Shown: positions 1-6,405 of the stretch, one piece after another
Layout of the letters: each line of letters opens with the position of its first letter
How positions within the stretch are numbered: the first letter of the stretch is position 1
From: Myxococcota bacterium
GTDB lineage: Bacteria > Myxococcota_C > UBA6777
Direction: 5' to 3'
DNA length: 11,606 bases
Assembly: GCA_963169055.1 (NCBI GenBank)
Contig: CAUJFU010000333.1
Span: 1-11,606 of the forward strand
Made by a program: the position numbers and the translations under genes
The notes under the pieces: generated by a model
The model's input: the letters and a program-made list of their open reading frames with translations, nothing else
Told to the model about the DNA's origin: nothing
Databases searched by the model: none

Positions 1-2966
1 CGCAAACGTTCCTGACGCAACGACCGCAAAGATCGCCACGCCAACCACATCTTTTGCCCCTTGGTGGTGTAGACGCGCTCGCTTAAGTTATCAAATCCAC
101 GCTCAGCAAGCCGATCTTGAATCCCCTTGTACACGGTCGCAGCCACCGCAACAGGGCGCTGGAAAAATTCGGGCAGACACGGGATCGCCACAAAAGCCTC
201 TTCGTAGGCGTGCATCGCACTCTCGGCGATCTCTTGCAAACAGGCCCGATAACCCGACGTGATCGGCATCTTTCCTGCGACCATCGCCGCGATCTGCGCT
301 TCATCCACCCCATGCTTCGCCATCACCGATGCAGGCAGATACAACCGACCCATCCGCCAATCTTCGCTCACATCGCGCAAGATATTCGTCAACTGCATCG
401 CGTGACCCAACGAAGACGCTCGCCGCAACACTTCGCGATCATGCACCCCAAACAACTCTGTCAACCAACACCCCACCACCGAGGCCACGCGATACGTATA
501 CAACTGCAACTCTTCCATATCCCGATAACGACGCGGCGCGATGTCCATCCGCACCCCTTCGATCAACGCATCCACATACGCAAACGGCACTCCCGCCGCC
601 TCCATCTCGCCCATCACAGGCCCCAACAACGGATGCTCCGACAACTTTCCCTCATAGGCCGCTTGGGCCAAGCCTTTCCAAGCATCCAGCAACCGATGCA
701 ACGCGGCTTCCGATAGCCCTTCTCGGCCATCCACCAGATCGTCCGTATAGCGACAAAAAGCATACACACCCGCCACTTGTTCCATCTCTCGCTTCGGAAA
801 AAATTGCGATGCAAAACGAAACGACTTGCTGTGTTGCGCAAAGTAATCAAGCTGCGAACCTGCTCCAACCAGCTCACGCGCTTCCAACAATCGCTTGATC
901 TCCGCGCTTTCGGCTTCCGTCACCGCATTTTCGTACGCCACTTCGTCCTCGATCACCTGATGCGCCCGCTCTTGCCAACGTGAGACCACGGCACACAACA
1001 CAGGTTGCGCACCCGCAAGCTCCTGCAAGTCCGACAAAAACGCAGCGTAGCTCTCATCAAGATGCGACAGCGCACGTTCCATCGCAGCTTTTTGCTCTAC
1101 CCGACGAAACAACGCACGACACAAGCCATCCCCTGTCTTCTCTCCTTGTGGCACCGCAAAGAACGCACGTGGCCAAGTCCACTTTCCTTGAAGGTAGTCT
1201 TGAAAAGCAGGTTTCCCCGTCCGAGCGCGTGGACAATAATCCAGCAGATCATCCAACATCTGATACAAACAACCCAAACGTCGGCCCAAGGCGTAATAGG
1301 CCATCGCCTGCGGATCTCCCGACAAGATCGGCTGGATCGCCATCGCAAAACCAAACAACTCGCCCGACTTGCCGTCGACGATCTCTTCGTACGCCTCCCG
1401 CGTCAGTTCTTTTCCAACGGCACGCGCTTGACACAACTCACCCGCCACCGTTCGCTCGACCACCCGCGCAAACAACGTCATCAACGGCAACGAACCCGTC
1501 TGCGCAACCACCCGATAAGCCGCCGTCAAAAAATGATCGCCCATCACCAACGCCGCTCCTACGCCGCGTTCTGCATACAACGTCGGTTGCCCCCGTCGTT
1601 CGGCTGCTTCGTCAATGATGTCGTCATGCAACAGCGAAGCCTCGTGAACCATCTGCACAGCCAGCGCTCCCTGCCAAAACCGCGCATCCTCCGCTCCCAA
1701 CGAAGCCGCAATTCCATACGCCACCAACGGGCGGATCATCTGGCCCTCCAACGCGATCTTCGGCAGACCTTCGGCTTCTAACCTTGCCGATTGCTCTTGC
1801 AAACCCAACCCGACCGCAGACTGTGCAAGCTTCAACGATTCTTCGCGCTCTCGCTTCAACAAATCTTCGCTCTGTTGTGTGCCCACCGAAAACGACGTAG
1901 CATCCGATGTATTCGACACACCACTCGATAAGATCGCTCCACTATGAATGATTGGCGCGGATTCTTCGCCCCTTTGCCACGTTCCGCTCAATGCAGCCGC
2001 CGAGATACCCGACGAAACCGACCCACGATCGGGCGAGTTCGACGAAGCCCCCGCCGAACGCCACACCACCCCCTCCGCAAAAAAGGCTGGCTTCCCTCCG
2101 CCCGGTGGCTGCGCTTCTTGTGTGCGTCGACGCGCCCACAACATCCCCAAGACACACACCTGATACGCAAACAAGTTCAGCGCCACCGCGCCCCACAAAC
2201 CACCGATCGCGACCATCCCCAGCGACAAGCCCACGTTCAGACCATAAAACCACGCCATCCAACGCACGGGCAACTCACGCACCCACGCATCGACACGCAA
2301 CCACACCAACGCTGCCATCACCGCGAGGCTTGTCACATACCAACCAAAGAAGTTGATCAGCGGCATCCCGTAGTAATAGTGACCTTTTTCCGCCCAGATC
2401 CAATAACGGTTTAGGTAGCTCATCGCTGGATCAAGACTCAAATCCCACATACTCAACAACAGCGCACCCAGCACCACTCGCGCAAACCAACGCTGCTCCT
2501 GCGGAAAGGTCCACAGCGCCAGCACATACGCAGGAATCGCCATAAAAAACCAACTCACCGGGATCACCAGCGGCACATGGCCCAAAAGCTTCCATCCCAA
2601 AAGCTCCGAGTAATGGTACGAACCGAACGGAAAACCCAACGTCGTCCCCGCATACTCGCTCAAAAAACTCAGCGCGTACACCGCGACAAAGGCCGACCAC
2701 CAACGCCAACCCACCAAACGCACCAAGGCCACCACCAACACCACACCCGCAAGCCACGATTGACCTTCACCAAACAACCGAAACGAGATCCCATAAAACC
2801 ACGTCAACTGCGCCTGCCAACCGATCGGAAGCATCGACAGCCAGTGTGGATGGCGGCCAAACGTCGCATAACCCACCAACGCCACAACGCAAAACGCCAC
2901 CAAAACCAACAAACCCCAATCCTCTACACCAAAACGCGAGGTATATCGCTTCCATCGTGCGCTCAC
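1..2966 (-). CDS. CruF-polyprenyl diphosphate synthase-phytoene synthase triple fusion (3' end outside window)
   Basis: One uninterrupted frame runs from a GTG at 2966 off the left edge (at least 988 residues; no stop found when the strand was translated). Residues about 1-285 are a multi-pass membrane CruF/PF04240 domain (carotenoid 1,2-hydratase family), with EYAGTTLGFPFGSYHY at 104-119 and WDLSLDPAM at 174-182. Residues about 285-365 are a Ser/Gly-rich linker with no Met. Residues about 366-690 are a trans-prenyl synthase with first Asp-rich motif DDIID (448-452), then RRG, and second motif DDLLD (572-576); it would make GGPP or a similar chain. Residues about 695-988 are phytoene synthase, with DDLVD (742-746) and DVSED (865-869) followed by GRLYLP. 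Expected roles are GGPP synthesis, phytoene formation and end-group hydration at the membrane. The GTG start overlaps the carH stop (GTGA), implying translational coupling. Oddity: the usual GGKRxRP reads EGQMIRP near 408. Domain calls are firm; product chain length and hydratase substrate are inferred. Confidence 0.9.
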   Translation of the reverse strand, partial: MSARWKRYTSRFGVEDWGLLVLVAFCVVALVGYATFGRHPHWLSMLPIGWQAQLTWFYGISFRLFGEGQSWLAGVVLVVALVRLVGWRWWSAFVAVYALSFLSEYAGTTLGFPFGSYHYSELLGWKLLGHVPLVIPVSWFFMAIPAYVLALWTFPQEQRWFARVVLGALLLSMWDLSLDPAMSYLNRYWIWAEKGHYYYGMPLINFFGWYVTSLAVMAALVWLRVDAWVRELPVRWMAWFYGLNVGLSLGMVAIGGLWGAVALNLFAYQVCVLGMLWARRRTQEAQPPGGGKPAFFAEGVVWRSAGASSNSPDRGSVSSGISAAALSGTWQRGEESAPIIHSGAILSSGVSNTSDATSFSVGTQQSEDLLKREREESLKLAQSAVGLGLQEQSARLEAEGLPKIALEGQMIRPLVAYGIAASLGAEDARFWQGALAVQMVHEASLLHDDIIDEAAERRGQPTLYAERGVGAALVMGDHFLTAAYRVVAQTGSLPLMTLFARVVERTVAGELCQARAVGKELTREAYEEIVDGKSGELFGFAMAIQPILSGDPQAMAYYALGRRLGCLYQMLDDLLDYCPRARTGKPAFQDYLQGKWTWPRAFFAVPQGEKTGDGLCRALFRRVEQKAAMERALSHLDESYAAFLSDLQELAGAQPVLCAVVSRWQERAHQVIEDEVAYENAVTEAESAEIKRLLEARELVGAGSQLDYFAQHSKSFRFASQFFPKREMEQVAGVYAFCRYTDDLVDGREGLSEAALHRLLDAWKGLAQAAYEGKLSEHPLLGPVMGEMEAAGVPFAYVDALIEGVRMDIAPRRYRDMEELQLYTYRVASVVGCWLTELFGVHDREVLRRASSLGHAMQLTNILRDVSEDWRMGRLYLPASVMAKHGVDEAQIAAMVAGKMPITSGYRACLQEIAESAMHAYEEAFVAIPCLPEFFQRPVAVAATVYKGIQDRLAERGFDNLSERVYTTKGQKMWLAWRSLRSLRQERL

Positions 2967-3955
2967 TGGATCGCCTCCTGCCCGACTTGAAACCCTGAAT
3001 AGGTCTTCTTTATCCATTCACGAAACGTCTTCGTCGCGGTAAACACACGCAAACTCTCAAACGGGGCCTCTTCATCCACCGACGCCCCCTCCAACGCGCT
3101 CCCACCCAACACCAAATGATAAGGCTGCGCAGGATCGTACAACTCCGACAAAACTCGCACACAACGCAGCGCATCCGCCCGTTTGCGCGGCGGCACAAAT
3201 GACACACACACCATCTGCGCATCATACTTCTTCTGCGCCTTCGCATACGCCTCAACCGGCACATTCGCCCCCAAGTAGTACACCCGCCAACCCAGATGCT
3301 CCAACACGATCCGCGTACACAACGCCCCGATTTGATGTTGCTCTCCCTCCGAACATCCAACTACAGCCCGTCTCGCCGTTGCATCCGAAGTCTGCGGTAA
3401 TGGCTCTCGCAGCTTCCGCAAACTGTGCAACGCATCCACGATCAATTGCGTGTACAAATGCTCTTGCCCCACATCGATCTGGCCCGACTCCCACAAATCC
3501 CCCACATGCACCATCAACGCACGTACGCTCTGATCCATGATATCTTCCACAGGCACTTCCGCCCGTTGCTGCATATACAACCACAACGGCTCCAATAGCT
3601 GCGGATGCGATCCTGAGATCCACTTCATCGCAAGCTGATTGATCATCTCAAAATCCCCGCGTTCTCGGCTCTCTTCGATCCCCCACCACACCATCGACTC
3701 GAACGGCTCGAACATCTGCAACGCCAACGGTATCGACCGCTCCCGCGCAAACCGCAACAAATCTTCCAACAAGATCCGCCGATGACCACCCCGCGTCTTT
3801 TTGGACACCATCTCTTCGTTGTTGCACCAACGCTTGATCGTCGACTCGTGAACCTCCAACAGATCCGCTGCTCGCGTTGTCGTCAACAGGATCTCGCTCG
3901 AACCGTTCTCTCGTGTATCCACATCCATCTCTGTTCGTTCTCCCAAAACGTTCAT
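2963..3955 (-). CDS. carH: CarH/CarA-type B12-dependent photoreceptor repressor (MerR family)
   Basis: A light-responsive transcriptional repressor of carotenoid genes. With the ATG at 3955 it is 330 residues. Residues 23-77 form a MerR-type winged helix ending in RGGHRRI. A helical domain follows with W155-x9-E165-H166, the W-x9-EH signature of CarH that caps adenosylcobalamin. The B12-binding fold carries E-x-H-x-x-G with H207 as the likely lower axial ligand, and ends near the C-terminus with a GG loop. Known family behaviour: AdoCbl-bound tetramers bind DNA in the dark, and light breaks the Co-C bond and releases the operator. It is the first gene of the operon and overlaps the carotenoid fusion gene by 4 bases. 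The start at 3955 was chosen because GGAGAAGG lies just upstream; the frame stays open to a GTG at 4012, which would add 19 basic residues but has no good ribosome site. Confidence 0.93.
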   Translation of the reverse strand: MNVLGERTEMDVDTRENGSSEILLTTTRAADLLEVHESTIKRWCNNEEMVSKKTRGGHRRILLEDLLRFARERSIPLALQMFEPFESMVWWGIEESRERGDFEMINQLAMKWISGSHPQLLEPLWLYMQQRAEVPVEDIMDQSVRALMVHVGDLWESGQIDVGQEHLYTQLIVDALHSLRKLREPLPQTSDATARRAVVGCSEGEQHQIGALCTRIVLEHLGWRVYYLGANVPVEAYAKAQKKYDAQMVCVSFVPPRKRADALRCVRVLSELYDPAQPYHLVLGGSALEGASVDEEAPFESLRVFTATKTFREWIKKTYSGFQVGQEAIQ

Positions 3956-4179
3956 CGAACCTTCTCCACTCATCCGCTTCTTACGATACATGGCCTGTTT
4001 CTTTTGCCTCACCTACCCATCGCTTCGCAGGCTCCTCGCAAAAAACGACCAGCTTCGTCGAATAAACGATTTTCAGGTTCATAGGATGCTGCTCCACAAA
4101 AAAACGATGCTGTCTTTGTTTCCCCAATACAAAACAGCAGACAACACGCCCACAGGACTTATGTCGTTGGATAGCTTTT

Positions 4180-4203
4180 GTGGGGTGTCGCCCCGCACCC
4201 CAC
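4180..4203. other. Perfect 8-bp hairpin in the carH leader
   Basis: GTGGGGTG (4180-4187) and CACCCCAC (4196-4203) are exact inverted repeats around an 8-base loop. On the carH strand the hairpin lies about 230 nt before the start codon and is followed by AAAAG rather than a U-run, so it is not a simple intrinsic terminator. It could stabilise or gate the leader RNA. The function is unknown. Confidence 0.5.
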
Positions 4204-4257
4204 TTCCTTAGCGCGGCTCCCTAGATCTCCGCTTCATCGAAAAGATTTGACTTATTT

Positions 4258-4272
4258 TCATTCAATGAATGA
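4258..4272. promoter_or_regulatory. Palindromic operator-like site downstream of the carH promoter
   Basis: TCATTCA-A-TGAATGA is a perfect 7-1-7 inverted repeat in an AT-rich stretch. It sits about 20-35 bases downstream of the predicted carH start of transcription. Its position suits a repressor site, possibly CarH autoregulation, but the binding protein is only inferred. Confidence 0.4.
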
Positions 4273-4298
4273 TTTTTTAATAAAAACAAGCGTATAAT

Positions 4299-4327
4299 AT
4301 ATTATTTTTCGACTTTTCTCTTGTCAA
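4299..4327 (-). promoter_or_regulatory. Sigma70-type promoter for the carH operon
   Basis: On the minus strand TTGACA (4327-4322), an exact -35 consensus, is followed by a 17-base spacer and TAATAT (4304-4299). Transcription would start near 4292 and run into carH. The -10 lies within the perfect 12-bp palindrome ATAATATATTAT (4294-4305), which also gives TATAAT on the plus strand, but the plus side lacks a good -35. No closer promoter of similar quality was seen before carH, so the leader is unusually long. Confidence 0.6.
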
Positions 4328-4616
4328 AGTCTATTCTCTTGTTTATACCTAACAACATCTCCCTTGTAGGGAGTCCAGACCGGAGAGGTGCCCCCCCCTC
4401 GCCTCTTCGGTCTGTTCTTTCTTCTACCGTTGGCCAGCCCAGCGCCGCTGCCCGCTCAAATAGCGGAGGTGTGGACGGCCTCTCGTAAACAAACACCTCT
4501 TCTATCGGCTCAAACGTCTGTTGTTTCTTGCGGTGCATACGCAACAACAGCACGATCCGCTCCATTCGATCGATACGTCTCACCGCTTTGACTCCTTCCC
4601 GCTCCACAAAACTCAT
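4302..4616 (-). CDS. Possible small hypothetical protein (doubtful)
   Basis: An open frame of 104 residues from ATG 4616 (109 from TTG 4631). I do not recognise it. Its first half is rich in Arg, Glu, Val and Leu, with a helix-like stretch around RMERIVLLLRMHRKKQQ, and its codon choice resembles neighbouring genes. The second half is less protein-like and is read through the 4377-4413 hairpin. Against it: no ribosome-binding site precedes either start, and the carH promoter lies inside its last codons. It could be a decayed gene or a chance frame. Confidence 0.3.
   Translation of the reverse strand: MSFVEREGVKAVRRIDRMERIVLLLRMHRKKQQTFEPIEEVFVYERPSTPPLFERAAALGWPTVEERTDRRGEGGAPLRSGLPTREMLLGINKRIDFDKRKVEK
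4313..4342 (-). repeat. 12-bp direct repeats over the carH -35 region (candidate CarH operator)
   Basis: On the minus strand ACAAGAGAATAG (4342-4331) and ACAAGAGAAAAG (4324-4313) match at 11 of 12 bases and lie 18 bp apart. Each is preceded by three bases that complete a TnnACA core (TAAACA and TTGACA), the kind of core I recall for CarH operators. The second copy includes the end of the -35 hexamer, so a bound protein would block RNA polymerase. The repeats are seen directly; assignment to CarH is inference, and the 18-bp spacing differs from the 11-bp spacing I recall for Thermus CarH. Confidence 0.45.
4377..4413. other. 14-bp hairpin with a C8 loop
   Basis: The arms 4377-4390 (AGACCGGAGAGGTG) and 4400-4413 (CGCCTCTTCGGTCT) pair along 14 positions, with two G-U wobbles when read as plus-strand RNA, around a loop of eight C and one T. 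A pyrimidine-rich stretch (GTTCTTTCTTCT) follows on the plus strand, so it could be a weak plus-strand terminator or a structured element. On the minus strand the loop is G8 and two pairs become mismatches. Confidence 0.45.
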
Positions 4617-4650
4617 CGAAGATTCGACCAAAACTCACCGAAGATTCGGC
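4607..4650. repeat. 22-bp tandem repeat, two copies plus a partial
   Basis: Units 4607-4628 and 4629-4650 differ at two positions, and a third partial unit (CAAAAC) starts at 4651. The repeat overlaps the proposed 5' end of the doubtful minus-strand ORF. It may be a slippage product or a binding-site array; nothing identifies a ligand. Confidence 0.6.
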
Positions 4651-4771
4651 CAAAACAAACCCCAACCACCAACGCTCAAAAAAGATGCTTTGTGTATGCC
4701 CGTTCGTTCTGCCAGATCGCGACACGTGGCCTACCCCACAACAACGATCCAACAAGCGACACCTAAACCCT

Positions 4772-4800
4772 TTGCGTTTGTGGGCAGCATGGGCTAGGAT
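4772..4800 (+). promoter_or_regulatory. Likely promoter of the STAND operon
   Basis: TTGCGT (4772-4777), a 17-base spacer and TAGGAT (4795-4800) form a fair sigma70-type promoter. Transcription would start near 4807, about 22 bases before the ATG at 4829, leaving room for the strong GGGAGGAG ribosome site. Confidence 0.45.
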
Positions 4801-4828
4801 GGCGGCCTTCCACAGGGAGGAGTCTGCG

Positions 4829-6157
4829 ATGTTGTTTGTGGGTCGCCGAGGACCGGTTGCAGAATTAAGCGCTTGGCTTCAAGAAGAAACGGTCTCCAAA
4901 GAACCCGTACGGCTGGGGAGTATCTCGGGAGCGGGAGGGATCGGAAAGAGCTTTTTACTCGAACATTGTTTGCGCAACACGCCGCACTTTTCGTTGGAAG
5001 ATCAGCTTGTTGCTCGATTTGAAGGGCAACAACAACCGCGCAGCCTCGTGCAGCTTTTTGCGGTGGAATGGTTGGCCCAGTTGGATGCGCGCCATCCGGG
5101 CCTACCCAAGGGCAGTTTTGCTCGCCTGCGCGAAGTGTCCGACCAATACAAGCGGATCATGGAACAGATGGAATCTGCGGCGTTGCGTTCGGGAGAAGAG
5201 GGCTTGCGGGAGGTCTTGCAGGCGCTGCTGCGATTTGGGCTTTGTCCAGAACGCGCGTTGCCGTTGCGTCCGTTTGAACTGGCCTTTACTTCTGTCGATG
5301 ACACAACGCTTGAAGAGGCCATTCGTTGGCTACGAGAGCAGCGAGGTTTGCGCTCCGAGTGGCAATGGTGGTCTCGTGTCGGCGCATGGAAAGGAAAGGG
5401 CCTACGCAACCGATTGCGCCGCGATCTTCATGCGACGTTGAGCGATGCACTTGCTTACGACCTTGACACCTTGTTTCGACACAAACACCGATCTATCCGA
5501 CAGTTGCTGTTGATCTTTGACGATTACGAAAGTCTCTCGCCGATCGTTGGGGATTTTTTGGTGGACGATCTGCTCCCACGGCTCAAAACAGCGCATTATC
5601 CGAGCTTATTGTTGTTTTTAGGCCGCGACTCCTTGCTTTCCACACATCCCGAATGGGGACAACATTATCGACCGTTGCTTGGGACACGTCAGATCGAACT
5701 ACGGCCATTTACGCGCCCTGAAGCCGAAGAATTCATCCGTCGCAAGGGGATTCTACAAACCGAAGCCATCGATCGGGTGTGGGAACGCACACAAGGGTTC
5801 CCCTTCTTGTTGGACACAGAGTGCGACGATGAAAAAACGGGCGGAACTTCTGCGTTGGGACTCAAGCTTTTTTATCAGCGCTTGACACGTTGGATGACGC
5901 CGATCCAACGTCGTTGGTTGCTGCCGCTGTGTTTTCTTGACGAGATCAACCTCGAAACCGTATCCTCGATCTTGCCCGATACATCGGCTGAAACCGTTCT
6001 CGCTTGGTTCAAAGAAGAAGCCTCGCTGCGCGACCCACACGCAGCGCGCTGGCAAGTGATCCCCTTTGTTCGACAGCGTTTGCTGCAATACGTACAAAAC
6101 GACTCCCCACAACAATACACCCACTGGACAACGCTCGCCCGTAGGAGTTTTCCGTGA
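4829..6157 (+). CDS. Minimal STAND-type P-loop ATPase
   Basis: 442 residues. The ATG at 4829 is preceded at ideal distance by GGGAGGAG; the frame is open from 4685 but lacks such a site. Walker A is GAGGIGKS (34-41), Walker B is LLLIFDD with D231-D232, a sensor-1-like Arg is at 266, the ELRPFTRPEAEEF stretch (290-302) is typical of STAND ATPases, and the GxP motif is at 323-325. About 350-425 resembles the winged-helix part that follows the NTPase core. STAND proteins are ATP-driven switches that oligomerise on sensing a ligand. This one has neither an effector domain in front nor a TPR, WD40 or LRR sensor behind, so sensing and output may lie in the coupled downstream genes. Family call is firm; the process it controls is unknown. 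Confidence 0.8.
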   Translation: MLFVGRRGPVAELSAWLQEETVSKEPVRLGSISGAGGIGKSFLLEHCLRNTPHFSLEDQLVARFEGQQQPRSLVQLFAVEWLAQLDARHPGLPKGSFARLREVSDQYKRIMEQMESAALRSGEEGLREVLQALLRFGLCPERALPLRPFELAFTSVDDTTLEEAIRWLREQRGLRSEWQWWSRVGAWKGKGLRNRLRRDLHATLSDALAYDLDTLFRHKHRSIRQLLLIFDDYESLSPIVGDFLVDDLLPRLKTAHYPSLLLFLGRDSLLSTHPEWGQHYRPLLGTRQIELRPFTRPEAEEFIRRKGILQTEAIDRVWERTQGFPFLLDTECDDEKTGGTSALGLKLFYQRLTRWMTPIQRRWLLPLCFLDEINLETVSSILPDTSAETVLAWFKEEASLRDPHAARWQVIPFVRQRLLQYVQNDSPQQYTHWTTLARRSFP

Positions 6158-6405
6158 CTGCTCCATTGACTTGGACGCTGCTTGCGCCCTTGCCTGCTTC
6201 GCCTCCAACGCTCGGCTTGATCGGTCTTGGCTTACAATGGCAAACCACACAAGCCGAACTCCAACGATGCGCATCTTCCGCTGCTCTTGTTGTGCCGACC
6301 GCTCAAACTCCTTGGTCGGTCGCGCTCTGGCAACATCCCATCCCCTCGCTACCCAAAACACCCAAGACTTGGCTCTCACTGCCTTCTCAAAGGAAATCCT
6401 TATGA
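6154..6405 (+). CDS. Small hypothetical protein of the STAND operon
   Basis: 83 residues from a GTG at 6154 that overlaps the STAND stop (GTGA). TAGGAG sits six bases upstream, within the end of the preceding gene, so coupled translation is likely. The protein is rich in Pro, Leu, Ala and Trp (five Trp), with a hydrophobic stretch over about residues 7-28 that might associate with a membrane or a partner. No signal peptide, metal site or known domain was recognised. The next gene starts within its stop (ATGA). Its position between the ATPase and the following genes suggests an adaptor role, by inference only. Confidence 0.65.
   Translation: MTAPLTWTLLAPLPASPPTLGLIGLGLQWQTTQAELQRCASSAALVVPTAQTPWSVALWQHPIPSLPKTPKTWLSLPSQRKSL

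Larger units (their letters stand above)
3956..4828. other. Regulatory stretch between the divergent carH and STAND operons
   Basis: About 870 bases with no confidently assigned gene. From left to right it holds the long untranslated leader of carH (about 340 nt if transcription starts near 4292), a GC-rich hairpin (4180-4203), an AT-rich block with a palindrome and the carH promoter (about 4240-4345), a long hairpin with a C8 loop (4377-4413), a doubtful minus-strand ORF (4302-4616), a 22-bp tandem repeat (4607-4650) and a plus-strand promoter for the STAND operon (4772-4800). Each is listed separately. Confidence 0.7.

Noticed and set aside
117-1781. Plus-strand open frames at 117-716, 980-1618 and 1005-1781
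   Set aside because: Antisense to the carotenoid fusion gene; compositions rich in His, Arg, Pro and Thr with no domain sense, while the minus frame has clear enzyme motifs.
1942-2262. Minus-strand 106-residue frame over the fusion linker
   Set aside because: Lies out of phase within the continuous fusion frame; low-complexity Gly/Val/Arg content and no ribosome site.
3956-4292. Cobalamin riboswitch in the carH leader
   Set aside because: No B12-box-like segment was recognised and the only clear helix is an isolated 8-bp hairpin; B12 sensing here is explained by the protein.
4377-4413. Hairpin as a definite intrinsic terminator
   Set aside because: The tail is pyrimidine-rich but not a true U-run, and no gene clearly ends before it on the plus strand.
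4685-4828. 48-residue N-terminal extension of the STAND ATPase
   Set aside because: No ribosome site at 4685, extension has no domain sense, and it would cross the predicted promoter; ATG 4829 has an excellent ribosome site.
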